A DNA stretch of 64,000 nucleotides from Salinimicrobium sp050750585 (GTDB taxonomy: Bacteria > Bacteroidota > Bacteroidia > Flavobacteriales > Flavobacteriaceae). The position numbers and the translations under genes are program-made. Shown piece after piece: positions 26,568 through 35,176 of the stretch. A model generated the notes under the pieces. That model was not told the origin of the DNA. It saw only the letters and a list, made by a program, of their open reading frames with translations, and did no database searches. The stretch lies in contig NZ_JBOJLM010000018.1 of assembly GCF_050750585.1 (NCBI RefSeq), forward strand, positions 3,619-67,618. Reading direction: 5' to 3'. Position 1 is the stretch's first letter. Every line of letters begins with the position of its first letter.

Positions 26568-27478
26568 TTTTTCAGTGACTTTTTTCTTCTTAGAGAATAT
26601 AGATATAATCTAGGAACCGAAAAATTTTGTTTAAATAAAAAAAGTTGGGTCATCATTAAAAAAGATTTTAAGTACCGTCCCTCTTTAATATAGCTAGCCA
26701 TAATACCGATTCTAAAATTTAATATACTCTCTTGAAGTAAATTAATTCTTTTTTTAAATACAGGATCGGCTTTTAAATGCTGAAGTATATCAACATTCAC
26801 CTCTCCTGGTTTACTTTTTTCCTGTCTTAAAGACGTAGAAGTTCCAAAACCCTTTCGATAAACAGCGGTAGGTTTATTTAAGTAATAAATTTTTCCTCCC
26901 TGGCTTATTACCAGCAAATAAGTAGGCCAGTCTCCATAAGGAAAAGAAGGAATCCACTGTTTCATTTTATCAGTAAGTGGCACCTTCCTAAATAATGCAG
27001 TAACGGAGGCAATATAATTACCTTTTACCAGATCCTCAAAATTTGAAATTTGTGGGCCATTATTTTTTCTAGGTTCATCTTTTTTACCGGTTGGAAATAA
27101 ATCAATCTTGTTTGTATAAATAATATTAAAATCGGGATTTTCTTCTAAAAACTCCACCTGCTTCTGAAGTTTCAGAGGATCTATCCAATAATCGTCTCCA
27201 TCGCAGATCGCAACATATCTTCCAGTACAGGCACTATAGGTTTTCACATAATTTGCTCCTAAACCCAGATTCCTTTTGTTAAGCAATAGCTTTATTTTTT
27301 TCGGATTCTCTTCAGCATATTTTATGCAAATTTTTCTTGTTTGGTCCGTACTGCAATCTTCTCCGATCACTAATTCATAATTAAAGCTCGTAAGCTGTTT
27401 CAGAACACCTTCTATAGCCTGTGCTATGTATTTTTCCTGATTATAAGTTAACATAAATATACTTACACAAACTGCCAT
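26564..27478 (-). CDS. Family 2 glycosyltransferase (second copy of a duplicated pair)
   Basis: A 304-residue GT-A enzyme: VSIFMLTYNQEKYIAQAIEG (5-24), VIGEDCSTDQTRKICIKYA, and ICDGDDYWIDPLKLQKQVE with DGDD at 93-96. It is a paralogue of the GT2 at 19679. The order GT2 then GT4 with a 4-base overlap is the same at both places, which points to duplication of the pair as a unit. Confidence 0.88.
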   Translation of the reverse strand: MAVCVSIFMLTYNQEKYIAQAIEGVLKQLTSFNYELVIGEDCSTDQTRKICIKYAEENPKKIKLLLNKRNLGLGANYVKTYSACTGRYVAICDGDDYWIDPLKLQKQVEFLEENPDFNIIYTNKIDLFPTGKKDEPRKNNGPQISNFEDLVKGNYIASVTALFRKVPLTDKMKQWIPSFPYGDWPTYLLVISQGGKIYYLNKPTAVYRKGFGTSTSLRQEKSKPGEVNVDILQHLKADPVFKKRINLLQESILNFRIGIMASYIKEGRYLKSFLMMTQLFLFKQNFSVPRLYLYSLRRKKSLKN

Positions 27479-27519
27479 TATAATTGTTTTATCGAATCCA
27501 ATTTTTTTCTATAAATTTG

Positions 27520-28476
27520 CTAGAAATCTTGTGTTATATCTTTATATATACGCAGGATCTGAGATCTGGGAGTACAATTATTATGAAAGTATTTTTTCCC
27601 TCCAGAAGCCACTTTCTTGTGATAGGTTGGGTTCCTTAGCAGAAATTTAAATAATTCAGGAATTTCCCGCGTATCTTCAATCATATGAATTTCTTCGCCA
27701 TGAATTGGAAAGACTGGTAAGTAGATTTTCCATGGAAGAGAAAGCAGAAATGTTCCTAAATTCAGATATTCTCCCACTCTCCAACTTATAGCCCCTAATA
27801 CAGCCGGGTTGTTGAAATTAACCATTGAACGAGAGGATTTTTTTTCAAATTCTTTCCAACTATATCTTTTAGTGCCTAAGGCCTCATCCAATTGCGAAAA
27901 ATTTCCCTCTTTTCGAGGTACTAATCCTCCTTCAAAGTTAATCGTGGAATTACTTCGGCAGGTTTTTATGAACTGTGCTCGTTGAATATTCGCCTCGCCC
28001 TCCTTTTTCCAAATAGACCCGGAAAAAAAAATATAGTTAGTAAATTCGTAAGTGTTCTTAAAATTCCGGTAAGGGGGGCGCTTGGTGTGAGCGCTTATGT
28101 CTCTCAAAACTTTTTCAAGACCACACTCCCGATACCAGTCGAATCCAAATAGTTTCTTATAAAGCCACCACAAATTAACCGGGTAATGTGGAAACAGGGC
28201 TCTAACCTTTGGCAAATTGTAGTCTGGCTTCTCTTTGAGCTTATTTGTAGTGTAATACAAAGCAGCCTCATCGTATAACCCCTGTTGTACACCTATGGGA
28301 TCGTGATTGTCAATAACAATATTTTTTTTACCTATTCTTAGGATCAGAATGGGTGTACCGTTCCATTTTCTGAATTCCTCATTTGGTTCATATTCAAAAC
28401 GTCCAATTTCATTTAATCCCGCCAAATAATAGCTACTAACATAACTCGGAATATTTAAAATTTGAATAGTACCCAT
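27520..28476 (-). CDS. Unrecognised protein, possibly GT-B glycosyltransferase-like
   Basis: A 318-residue protein, first gene of the 28-kb minus-strand run. It begins MGTIQILNIPSYVSSYYLAG. The end, FKFLLRNPTYHKKVASGGKK followed by a short helix, resembles the tail of GT-B enzymes and exostosin-like proteins. The middle has RVGEYLNLGTFLLSLPWKI and FPIHGEEIHMIED, which could be the donor-site loop. No clear catalytic motif is seen, so the assignment is weak. It lies 41 bases ahead of the GT2 downstream. Confidence 0.5.
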   Translation of the reverse strand: MGTIQILNIPSYVSSYYLAGLNEIGRFEYEPNEEFRKWNGTPILILRIGKKNIVIDNHDPIGVQQGLYDEAALYYTTNKLKEKPDYNLPKVRALFPHYPVNLWWLYKKLFGFDWYRECGLEKVLRDISAHTKRPPYRNFKNTYEFTNYIFFSGSIWKKEGEANIQRAQFIKTCRSNSTINFEGGLVPRKEGNFSQLDEALGTKRYSWKEFEKKSSRSMVNFNNPAVLGAISWRVGEYLNLGTFLLSLPWKIYLPVFPIHGEEIHMIEDTREIPELFKFLLRNPTYHKKVASGGKKYFHNNCTPRSQILRIYKDITQDF

Positions 28477-28720
28477 GGATTTTATTGAAGTGTAATTATA
28501 AGAATATTTTATCGCTTTTCAGATTTTCATTTTATAGCGACAATCGGAAGTTTTAACTGCACCAATGTCAGTTTCGCCAGGTCAAATATTATGACATTAC
28601 CCCGTAGAGCTAAAAAAATAAATTATACCGGGGCAAATGGACTCTGATTAACCTATATTATAGAAAGGTTTATTTTTCCATCCAATAGAAATATCTACTT
28701 TTGATTTTAATACTTCTTAA
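28477..28720. other. Divergent intergenic region
   Basis: This 244-base AT-rich gap separates the minus-strand glycosyltransferase run from the plus-strand deacetylase operon. It must contain promoters for both directions. A good match to the Bacteroidota -7 box is seen for the plus strand only. For the minus strand no clear TAnnTTTG is found, although taaaatattcttataattac on that strand is AT-rich enough to be one in degenerate form. Confidence 0.6.
28696..28703 (+). promoter_or_regulatory. Bacteroidota-type -7 box of the deacetylase operon
   Basis: TACTTTTG matches TAnnTTTG exactly. It ends 17 bases before the ATG at 28721, so the leader would be about 10 bases. A T-rich ggtttatttttcc sits near where the -33 TTTG is expected. 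Confidence 0.6.
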
Positions 28721-29668
28721 ATGCTTATAGTCGCCAATTATCATTACATCCGGGAAGATTTTTCCGCACCATATCCAAGTATTTTTGGTTTGACTCCTTC
28801 AAAATTTAAAGCACAGCTGGAACAGCTCTCCAGGTTTGGAAATTTTATTTCCCAGCAGGATTTACTTTACCATCCAAAAAGGGCATTTGAAAAGAACTTT
28901 TTTCTCATCACTTTTGATGATGGTTTGAAAGAACAGTATGAACTTGCCAAACCTATGCTGGAGGAGATGGGGATTCCTTACATTTTTTTTATCAACACCT
29001 CCAACTTCAGTGACAAGAAAGTTTCTTTGGTACATAAGATCCATTTACTGCGGTCACAGGTAGCCCCGAAAGAGCTGCTGCAGGAATTGGAGGTAAATTC
29101 ACTTTCAGAAATAGAAGAAAAGGCTGCTGTAAAACATTATAATTACGACAGCAAAGAAAACGCCCTTTTGAAATATCTACTTAATTTTAAACTTAGCCTC
29201 GAACAGCAAAAGAAGTTTGTGGATCCTTTGTTTGCTGAAGTCTTTGAGGAAGAGAAAGTTGCAGAAGAGCTGTACTTTACAGAAGAAATGCTTCAGGAAT
29301 TGTATAAAAAAGGGGTTTTAGGATCTCATTCCCACCGGCATTTACCCCTGGGACTAATTTCATCTGCTGAGGTTGAAAAGGAAATGCGGAACACGCAGGA
29401 TTTCTTTTTAGAACGCTTCGGGCAAAAGGCAGTTTCGCTGAGTTACCCCTATGGTTCACGGGATTCCTGTGAAGGGATTCAGGAAATTGTGCAAAAGGCG
29501 GGGTTTCAGTTAGGATTTACCATGGAAAGAGCAGGCAATATCTCCTTAAAAGAAGACAGCCTTCTTATCGCCAGATACGACTGTAACGATCTACCCGGCG
29601 AGAAAAACAATTTGTTTGGAAATGAAGATCCTTTTAAACTTTCAGCTTTAAGACAATGGCATATATAA
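28721..29668 (+). CDS. Polysaccharide deacetylase (NodB-homology, CE4)
   Basis: A 315-residue enzyme with the catalytic motif 1 ITFDDG (63-68) and motif 2 LGSHSHRHLPLG (200-211), in which two His bind the metal with Asp67. SYPYGSRDS is motif 3. It would remove an N-acetyl (or O-acetyl) group from a sugar. No signal peptide is evident, so cytoplasmic action on a precursor is likely. The reading frame overlaps the formyltransferase downstream by 13 bases, which suggests that the two act on the same amino sugar. Confidence 0.88.
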   Translation: MLIVANYHYIREDFSAPYPSIFGLTPSKFKAQLEQLSRFGNFISQQDLLYHPKRAFEKNFFLITFDDGLKEQYELAKPMLEEMGIPYIFFINTSNFSDKKVSLVHKIHLLRSQVAPKELLQELEVNSLSEIEEKAAVKHYNYDSKENALLKYLLNFKLSLEQQKKFVDPLFAEVFEEEKVAEELYFTEEMLQELYKKGVLGSHSHRHLPLGLISSAEVEKEMRNTQDFFLERFGQKAVSLSYPYGSRDSCEGIQEIVQKAGFQLGFTMERAGNISLKEDSLLIARYDCNDLPGEKNNLFGNEDPFKLSALRQWHI

Positions 29669-30465
29669 GAACAGTTTTACTTACAAGTAATAGCCTGCGG
29701 CATAAATATATTGCCCACTGCCTGGCTTCGAAACTCGATCTTGCACTAATTGTTACTGAACAAAAATCATCACGCATAACCGAAACCGGTGGTTATAACG
29801 AGGACGAAGCCTTATTCATCAGGCAACATTTTATAGCCAGAGAAACTTCAGAAAAGAAATATTTTGGAGAGTACAGCGAATTTCCTTCTAATATACCTTT
29901 ACTGGAAGTAGAGCATGGAGAAATCAATAGTTCGCAGGTAGTTAAAACTATAGAAAAGGTAACAGCTGATTACATTGTCCTCTTTGGAACCTCTATAATA
30001 AAGGACCAGCTGTTAGAAAAATATTCCGGGAGAATCATTAATCTGCATCTTGGCCTTTCCCCCTACTATCGGGGTTCAGCCACAAATTTGTTTCCCTACT
30101 TCTTTGGAGAACCCGAGTGTATTGGTGGCACTTTCCATCTGGCTACTGCAGAGGTGGATAAAGGAGAAATTTTGCACCAGTTTCGCCCGGATATAAGTCC
30201 AGACGATAATTTGCATGACATAGGGAACAAAGTTATCTTAAAAGGTGGCGAGATCCTTCCTGAGATTCTGAAGGATTATGAGGTCGGGAAAATTATACCC
30301 GAAGGACAAAAAGGTTCCGGGAAAATCTGCAGGAATAAAGATCTGAGTCCGGAGGTGTTAAGGGACATTTACAGGAGTTTTGATGCAGGTTTAATTGAGG
30401 AATATTTGGCAGATAAGAGAATAAGGAATGAGGCTAAACCCATAATTTCGAATTACGCAAATTAA
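29656..30465 (+). CDS. Formyltransferase (N10-formyl-THF dependent, sugar type)
   Basis: A 269-residue protein with the formyl_trans_N core: YIVLFGTSIIKDQLLEKYSG, then INLHLGLSPYYRGSATNLF in which Asn129 and His131 are the catalytic pair, and HLATAEVDKGEIL with the catalytic Asp168. The set matches methionyl-tRNA formyltransferase and the sugar N-formyltransferases; the short length and context favour a sugar. It overlaps the deacetylase by 13 bases. The likely product is an N-formylated amino sugar. Confidence 0.85.
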   Translation: MAYIRTVLLTSNSLRHKYIAHCLASKLDLALIVTEQKSSRITETGGYNEDEALFIRQHFIARETSEKKYFGEYSEFPSNIPLLEVEHGEINSSQVVKTIEKVTADYIVLFGTSIIKDQLLEKYSGRIINLHLGLSPYYRGSATNLFPYFFGEPECIGGTFHLATAEVDKGEILHQFRPDISPDDNLHDIGNKVILKGGEILPEILKDYEVGKIIPEGQKGSGKICRNKDLSPEVLRDIYRSFDAGLIEEYLADKRIRNEAKPIISNYAN

Positions 30466-30677
30466 AGTGAATTTCACAGATTAAGTACAAGTACCAAATT
30501 CCAAGCACCAAATTCCAAAGTGGAACCTCTCAATTAGCAAGCTATAACAGAGATATTCGTGAATTCGTGGCTGTTTTCAATTTGCAATTAAAAACTATCA
30601 AATAACCAATTAACCATTCACTAATTCCCCATTCCCAAAAAACCTTATATTTGAATCAAACCAAATCAGCCGGCGCT
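30466..30677. repeat. Phrase-repeat gap with possible promoter
   Basis: The gap contains word-like repeats: accaaattccaagcaccaa followed by attccaa (30493-30518), attcgtgaattcgtgg, and aataaccaattaaccattca. The first phrase is the reverse complement of the one at 41505-41533. No gene is seen. The end of the gap holds a possible promoter. Confidence 0.6.
30646..30653 (+). promoter_or_regulatory. Possible -7 box overlapping the earliest start codon
   Basis: TATATTTG fits TAnnTTTG. Its last three bases are the TTG at 30651 that would be the earliest start of the gene downstream. If it is a promoter, transcription starts near 30660 and translation must begin later, for instance at the TTG at 30678. 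No clear -33 TTTG is present, which weakens the call. Confidence 0.4.
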
Positions 30678-32075
30678 TTGACAGCTAAAAAGAAGATCCT
30701 TATCCTGCTTCCCGATGGAGTAGGCCTGAGGAATTTTGCCTTTACCTCTTTTGTGGCAATAGGAGAAAAACTGGGTTGGGAGGTCATATTTTGGAATCAT
30801 ACTCCATTTGATCTTTCCCAATTCAATTTTAGCCAAATTAAGCTTCAGGGAAGAATCCGTTCCAAAACCGACCTGTTGAAAAGGGCAAAAATAGAAGCCG
30901 AGCTGGATCATTTTTCAAGAAAATTTGAGGACCCTGTTTATCAAACCTACAAATTCCCGACTTCTCAAAAAGGAATTAAACCTTTTATTAAGAACAGAAT
31001 CATCAGTTTATTAATTAATAATCATCGGGGAGAAGAAGGATTGCAACGGCTTCGAAAAAAATTAAAATTCTCAGAGAGGAAGGGCTCCTTTTACGAACAC
31101 TGTAAAACCATCCTGCAAAAAGAAAAACCGGATTTTATTTTTTGTACTAATCAGCGACCTGCAGCTGCTATCGCCCCTCTCACCGCCGCACTGGATTTAA
31201 ACATTCCAACGGGTACATTTATTTTTTCCTGGGACAACCTGCCAAAGGCTACCATGGTAGTGGAAACAGATTACTATTTTGTTTGGAGTGACTATATGAA
31301 AATGGAACTTCTGAAGTATTATCCTCATATTAGATCTGAACAGACTTTAGTGACGGGGAGTCCGCAGTTTGAGCCCCATTTTGACCTGACTTTGAGACAG
31401 AGCCGCCAGGATTTTTTCCGGGAACATAATCTTGATCTTTCTAAAAAATATATTTGTTTTAGTGGAGATGATAAAACTACCTGTCCGGATGATCCTCAAT
31501 ATCTGGATGACATTGCCGATTCAGTAAAAAAGCTCAATAGCGAAGGTTCAAATTTGGGAATAATATTCAGGAGATGTCCGGTGGACTTTTCAGATCGTTA
31601 TGATGAAGTATTAACAAGGCACAAAGATCTAATTACTCCCATTGCTCCCCTATGGAAAAAAGTAGGTGATAACTGGAATACTATTTTACCCACAAAAAAA
31701 GATCTTGCTCTACAGATAAACACCATAATTCATACAGAAGCTGTGGTGAACCTTGCTTCTTCCATGGTATTCGACTACGGAATCTTTGATAAACCCTGTT
31801 TGTACCTAAATTATGAAGTTGAAAATAAAGAAGACAATACATGGACTCCTCAAAAGGTCTATAATTTTGTTCACTTTAGATCCATGCCTTCCACAAAAAC
31901 TGTTTTCTGGGTAAATTCCAGAAAAAAAATTTCTAAAAAGTTAGAACTTGCACTTGCTGCCAAACCAGAGGATCTTAAGGAAACCAGGAAATGGTTCAAG
32001 AAAATAAATATACATCCCCCTCAAGAGGCTTCGCAAAGGATTTGGGAGGAGATTGAGAGGATTACCATGAAATGA
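30678..32075 (+). CDS. GT-B-like capsule glycosyltransferase, family unclear
   Basis: The frame opens at TTG 30651, but that codon lies in a promoter-like TATATTTG, so TTG 30678 (giving MTAKKKILILLPDGVGLR) is preferred. The protein is about 465 residues. It has FIFCTNQRPAAAIAPLTAAL and FSWDNLPKATMVVETDYYF in the N-terminal half, and TLVTGSPQFEPHF and NLASSMVFDYGIFDKPCLYL at the donor side, a GT-B layout similar to CDP-glycerol and surface-sugar transferases. Donor unknown. It may belong with the deacetylase-formyltransferase pair upstream. Confidence 0.6.
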   Translation: MTAKKKILILLPDGVGLRNFAFTSFVAIGEKLGWEVIFWNHTPFDLSQFNFSQIKLQGRIRSKTDLLKRAKIEAELDHFSRKFEDPVYQTYKFPTSQKGIKPFIKNRIISLLINNHRGEEGLQRLRKKLKFSERKGSFYEHCKTILQKEKPDFIFCTNQRPAAAIAPLTAALDLNIPTGTFIFSWDNLPKATMVVETDYYFVWSDYMKMELLKYYPHIRSEQTLVTGSPQFEPHFDLTLRQSRQDFFREHNLDLSKKYICFSGDDKTTCPDDPQYLDDIADSVKKLNSEGSNLGIIFRRCPVDFSDRYDEVLTRHKDLITPIAPLWKKVGDNWNTILPTKKDLALQINTIIHTEAVVNLASSMVFDYGIFDKPCLYLNYEVENKEDNTWTPQKVYNFVHFRSMPSTKTVFWVNSRKKISKKLELALAAKPEDLKETRKWFKKINIHPPQEASQRIWEEIERITMK

Positions 32076-32088
32076 CGGACTGCTCAGC

Positions 32089-32128
32089 GACGGATTGCCA
32101 CGTCCTCCTTTGTCGGCCTCGCAATGAC
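32089..32128 (-). repeat. REP element, family A
   Basis: cggattgcc...cctcgcaatgac is the minus-strand form of the widespread cgtcattgcgag...caatcNg element. It fills most of the 73-base gap between the two glycosyltransferase genes. Confidence 0.75.
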
Positions 32129-32148
32129 AATATAACAAAGAATTGATA

Positions 32149-33291
32149 ATGCATATTGGATTTTTAACTCCCGAATACCCACATCCCCGTTCCGGTCCTG
32201 CCGCAGGACTCGGCACCAGTATAAAGAATATGGCGACAGCACTTGTAGAAAATAAGGTGAAAGTTTCCATTTTTATATTTGACCAGCAGGAGGATGACAT
32301 CTTTACAGAAAACGGAATAAAATTCCATTTCATAAAACATAGGAGCTTTAAGCTAATTGGCTGGTACCTGCACCGGAAATTCCTTCAGAATTACCTCAAC
32401 AAATACATTGCTGTAGATAAAATTGACGCCATAGAAGCCCCCGACTGGACCGGGATCACTGCTTTTATGAAACTGCGTTGCCCTTTGGTAATAAGAATGA
32501 ACGGCAGTGATGCATACTTCTGTAAACTGGAGAACCGGCAACAGAAGCAAAAGAATTTCTGGTTTGAGAAACTGGCGCTGCAGGGAGCAGATCATTTATT
32601 GTCTGTGAGCAGTTTTACCGCAGAAGAAACCCGAAAGATCTTTCAGCTTAAAAAGAAAATTAAAGTAATTCCCAATTCGATAGATGTAAAGCGATTTCAA
32701 CCCTTACAGGAGAAGATGCAGGAAGGAAGCATCCTTTATTTTGGAAGCATTATAAGGAAAAAAGGTGTCCTGGAGCTACCAGCGATCTTCAACAGGGTCA
32801 TTGAAGAAGTACCTGGAGCACGACTCATTTTGGCGGGAAAAGATGTGCCGGATATAAGCACAGGAAAATCTACCAAAGAATTAATGATGAGACAATTCAA
32901 TTCTTCAGCAGCAGAAAAAGTAGAATGGTTGGGAAGTCTGCCGTATGAAGCTGTACTTGATGAAATTGCCAAAGCCCGGGTAGTGGTCCTTCCTTCCTTT
33001 GCTGAAGCTTTGCCCATGACCTGGATCGAAGCCATGGCTATGGAAAAAGCTTTAGTAACATCAAACATTGGATGGGCGAAGGAGGTTATGGTTGATGGAA
33101 AAACAGGTTTTATGGTCGACCCTAAAGATCATGAAGCCTTTTCAGAAAAAGTAGTTACACTATTAAAGGACCCCCGCCTGGCAAAGCAGATGGGCAAAGC
33201 AGCCAGGGGACGTGTTTTGGAAAAGTTTTCTACAGAAGTGGTGGTGGAGCAGAATATTAGATTTTATGAGGAGGTTGTGAAAAGGTCCTAA
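32149..33291 (+). CDS. GT4-family glycosyltransferase
   Basis: ATG 32149 is chosen over TTG 32143 because it gives the normal start MHIGFLTPEYPHPRSGPAAG. The protein has about 380 residues with VRMNGSDAYF in the N-terminal domain, ILYFGSIIRKKGVLELPAIF opening the donor domain, and VVVLPSFAEALPMTWIEAMA containing the E-x7-E pair. This is a canonical retaining GT4. It is bounded by family A REP elements on both sides. Confidence 0.9.
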   Translation: MHIGFLTPEYPHPRSGPAAGLGTSIKNMATALVENKVKVSIFIFDQQEDDIFTENGIKFHFIKHRSFKLIGWYLHRKFLQNYLNKYIAVDKIDAIEAPDWTGITAFMKLRCPLVIRMNGSDAYFCKLENRQQKQKNFWFEKLALQGADHLLSVSSFTAEETRKIFQLKKKIKVIPNSIDVKRFQPLQEKMQEGSILYFGSIIRKKGVLELPAIFNRVIEEVPGARLILAGKDVPDISTGKSTKELMMRQFNSSAAEKVEWLGSLPYEAVLDEIAKARVVVLPSFAEALPMTWIEAMAMEKALVTSNIGWAKEVMVDGKTGFMVDPKDHEAFSEKVVTLLKDPRLAKQMGKAARGRVLEKFSTEVVVEQNIRFYEEVVKRS

Positions 33292-33310
33292 TCATGATTG
33301 GAGTAGCCGA

Positions 33311-33409
33311 CGGCAGATTGCTTCAGTCGCTTTGAAAAGCTCCTTCGCAATGACGGTTCTCAACGCGAACCGTCATTGCGAGACGGCTACCGCCGACGCG
33401 GCAATCTGC
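33311..33409. repeat. Inverted pair of REP elements, family A
   Basis: A minus-oriented copy (33311-33356, cagattgcttcag...tccttcgcaatgacgg) faces a plus-oriented copy (33370-33409, cgtcattgcgagacgg...ggcaatctgcc) across the short linker ttctcaacgcgaa. The linker plus the start of the second copy (33357-33382) is the same 26 bases as at 36128-36153. The pair could form a long hairpin and stop transcription after the GT4. A partial copy follows at 33441-33480. Confidence 0.8.
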
Positions 33410-33544
33410 CAATCGTTACTCCAAACTGTCATCGTGACTACACTTCAACAGATTGCTTCAGATCCCGATTGGATTGCCTGCCCTCAAGCTTAAGCTCAAC
33501 TTATTTAGCTTTAGAGGAAAAATAGAACGTCATGATTTTTTTAG

Positions 33545-33552
33545 TAAATTTG
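33545..33552 (+). promoter_or_regulatory. Possible -7 box of the toxin-antitoxin pair
   Basis: TAAATTTG fits TAnnTTTG and ends 16 bases before the antitoxin ATG at 33569. No good -33 TTTG is visible at the expected distance. Confidence 0.45.
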
Positions 33553-33568
33553 TTTAAAGAAATAACTT

Positions 33569-33787
33569 ATGGATATTCAAACAACAAAACTGGAATTACT
33601 CAAAACTATTTTGGAGAATGAAGACGCTGAGTTTATCCAAAAACTTTCTGATTTTGTGAGGAAAGAGAAATCTGATTTTTGGTTTGATTTAAGTTATGCC
33701 GAACAAAAGGAAATTCAAAAGGGAGTTGAGGAATTGAAAAATGGAAAAAGAGTTTCTTATGAGACATTCTTAGAGAAAATTTCCTAA
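33569..33787 (+). CDS. Antitoxin of a RelE/ParE-type pair (addiction module)
   Basis: A 72-residue acidic/helical protein. The C-terminal DLSYAEQKEIQKGVEELKNG has the E-x-E-x-x-G-x-x-x-L pattern of small addiction-module antitoxins that pair with RelE/ParE toxins. The stop codon overlaps the toxin ATG by one base (taATG), the usual arrangement. It likely neutralises the toxin and represses the pair's own promoter. Confidence 0.75.
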   Translation: MDIQTTKLELLKTILENEDAEFIQKLSDFVRKEKSDFWFDLSYAEQKEIQKGVEELKNGKRVSYETFLEKIS

Positions 33788-34092
33788 TGAAAGTCTTTTT
33801 ATCCGAGCTTGCTGAATTTAAACTTCTTCGTTTATCAGATTTTTTAATCGAAAAGTGGGATTTAAATACTCGTGATAATTTTATTCGAAAGTTAACTGAT
33901 AAAATCAATCAAATATCTTCCCAACCTGACAGTTGCCCAAAATCGAATGAATTTGAGGGATTGTATAAATGTGTAGTAACTAAACAGACAACTCTGTATT
34001 ACCGGATATTACAACATTCCAATGAAATTGAGATTATCACCATTTTTGACACCAGACAAAATCCTCATAATTTGAAAAATGACATCAAATAA
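33787..34092 (+). CDS. RelE/ParE-family toxin
   Basis: A 101-residue protein with the RelE/ParE fold pattern: MKVFLSELAEFKLLRLSDFL helix, KLTDKINQISSQPDSCPKSN, then the beta strands YKCVVTKQTTLYYRI and IEIITIFDTRQNPHNLK. The FDTRQNP ending is typical of ParE-like toxins. Whether it blocks gyrase or cleaves mRNA cannot be told here. The pair sits between two REP-filled gaps in the capsule region. Confidence 0.8.
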   Translation: MKVFLSELAEFKLLRLSDFLIEKWDLNTRDNFIRKLTDKINQISSQPDSCPKSNEFEGLYKCVVTKQTTLYYRILQHSNEIEIITIFDTRQNPHNLKNDIK

Positions 34093-34245
34093 ATATCTGA
34101 TGAAATTGTAGTGGCACTCAGAGTCTTCAGCGCAATTAATACTAAGAAGACGAACATTTGCTTTCCGATTCCCGAATTAACGAATCCCGGATTAACCATT
34201 CCCTAATCAACCAATTAACCCTACTAATTGATCATTATTCATTAT
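34093..34245. repeat. Phrase-repeat gap
   Basis: A 153-base gap with the words gattcccgaattaacgaatc, ccggattaaccattcccta and aatcaaccaattaacccta, close in style to the gap at 30.5 kb. No gene is seen. It lies between the ends of two converging genes. Confidence 0.55.
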
Positions 34246-35088
34246 TCATTGTATCGGGGTTCTGTAAACAATCAACTGAGCCCTGCTAAGACTGCGATTC
34301 AAACCTGATGGTATTTTCTGTTCTGCTTTCAATGCCCATTGTTTGAACCTGTTTTTCCTTTCACCCCATTTGTACAACCGGCCAAAACGCTCTAAAGTAC
34401 CAACGGGATAGATTTCCACCTCTTTAAAAACCTTCTTCCCTGCAGTCTCAAAATGATTAGAGCTAAAGCTACGATTGGGGTGCGGATCGTTATCCTTCCA
34501 TTTTTTAAATGCTCCCTTTTGGAATTTTGAAGGTCTATTACCTACTGGAATATGCCACCGAATCTCATCCAGGAACTTAGAATTCACCGCCGGTTCAAAA
34601 AATCTGGCCTCCCCATCTGCTTTTAAGAGTCGGGCTGTTTCCTGTAAAAATTTTTCTTCCAAAGGAATTTCCAGATGATGTAAAAAAGCTTTTCCTACCA
34701 CATAATCAAAATTCTTTGAGGGTAGGTCATTGTTGAGAAAGTCGCCGCTTATAAAAGTAATTGGGTACCGAAAGTCATACGCTTCATTTAAGGCTTTAAT
34801 TATCCTTCCACTAGAATCGGCTATATCATTAGCATAAACTTCAGCTCCAAGTGCTGCCATAACAGCTGCATTAGTGCAGTCGCCACAGCCCATTTCCAGA
34901 ACTTTTTTCCCGCGGATCTTATTTCTGAAATCATTTTTATACATAGCAAACCAACTGGTTTCGGTAGTGGTAGCAGAGTCCAGAAAGCTATCCAGATGAT
35001 TGATCCAGTGCAGAATATTTTTTATGTTATACCCGCCATAAAGCTGGTCATAGTGCTCTTTATTCTTCTGCTGATTATCTAAACTCAT
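34246..35088 (-). CDS. SAM-dependent methyltransferase
   Basis: A 280-residue protein with KKVLEMGCGDCTNAAVMAAL (61-80) as SAM motif I, VYANDIADSS as the acidic ribose-binding region and NFDYVVGKAFLHHLEIPLEE after it. A Methyltransf_11/25-type enzyme. The C-terminal 100 residues are basic and unassigned. It stands alone on the minus strand among plus-strand genes, so it has its own promoter; taTTTTTAg at 35103-35111 (minus strand) is a weak candidate. Confidence 0.82.
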   Translation of the reverse strand: MSLDNQQKNKEHYDQLYGGYNIKNILHWINHLDSFLDSATTTETSWFAMYKNDFRNKIRGKKVLEMGCGDCTNAAVMAALGAEVYANDIADSSGRIIKALNEAYDFRYPITFISGDFLNNDLPSKNFDYVVGKAFLHHLEIPLEEKFLQETARLLKADGEARFFEPAVNSKFLDEIRWHIPVGNRPSKFQKGAFKKWKDNDPHPNRSFSSNHFETAGKKVFKEVEIYPVGTLERFGRLYKWGERKNRFKQWALKAEQKIPSGLNRSLSRAQLIVYRTPIQ

Positions 35089-35176
35089 TCTGAATATTAT
35101 TTGCTAAAAATAGAAAAATCTATTTTCTAACAGTTCTCACTATAAGCATCTTTACTTCGGAAATAGTAAAACTTCA

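Noticed and set aside
31941..32333. A 130-residue minus-strand frame
   Set aside because: It reads through the ends of two plus-strand genes and a REP element; no protein features.
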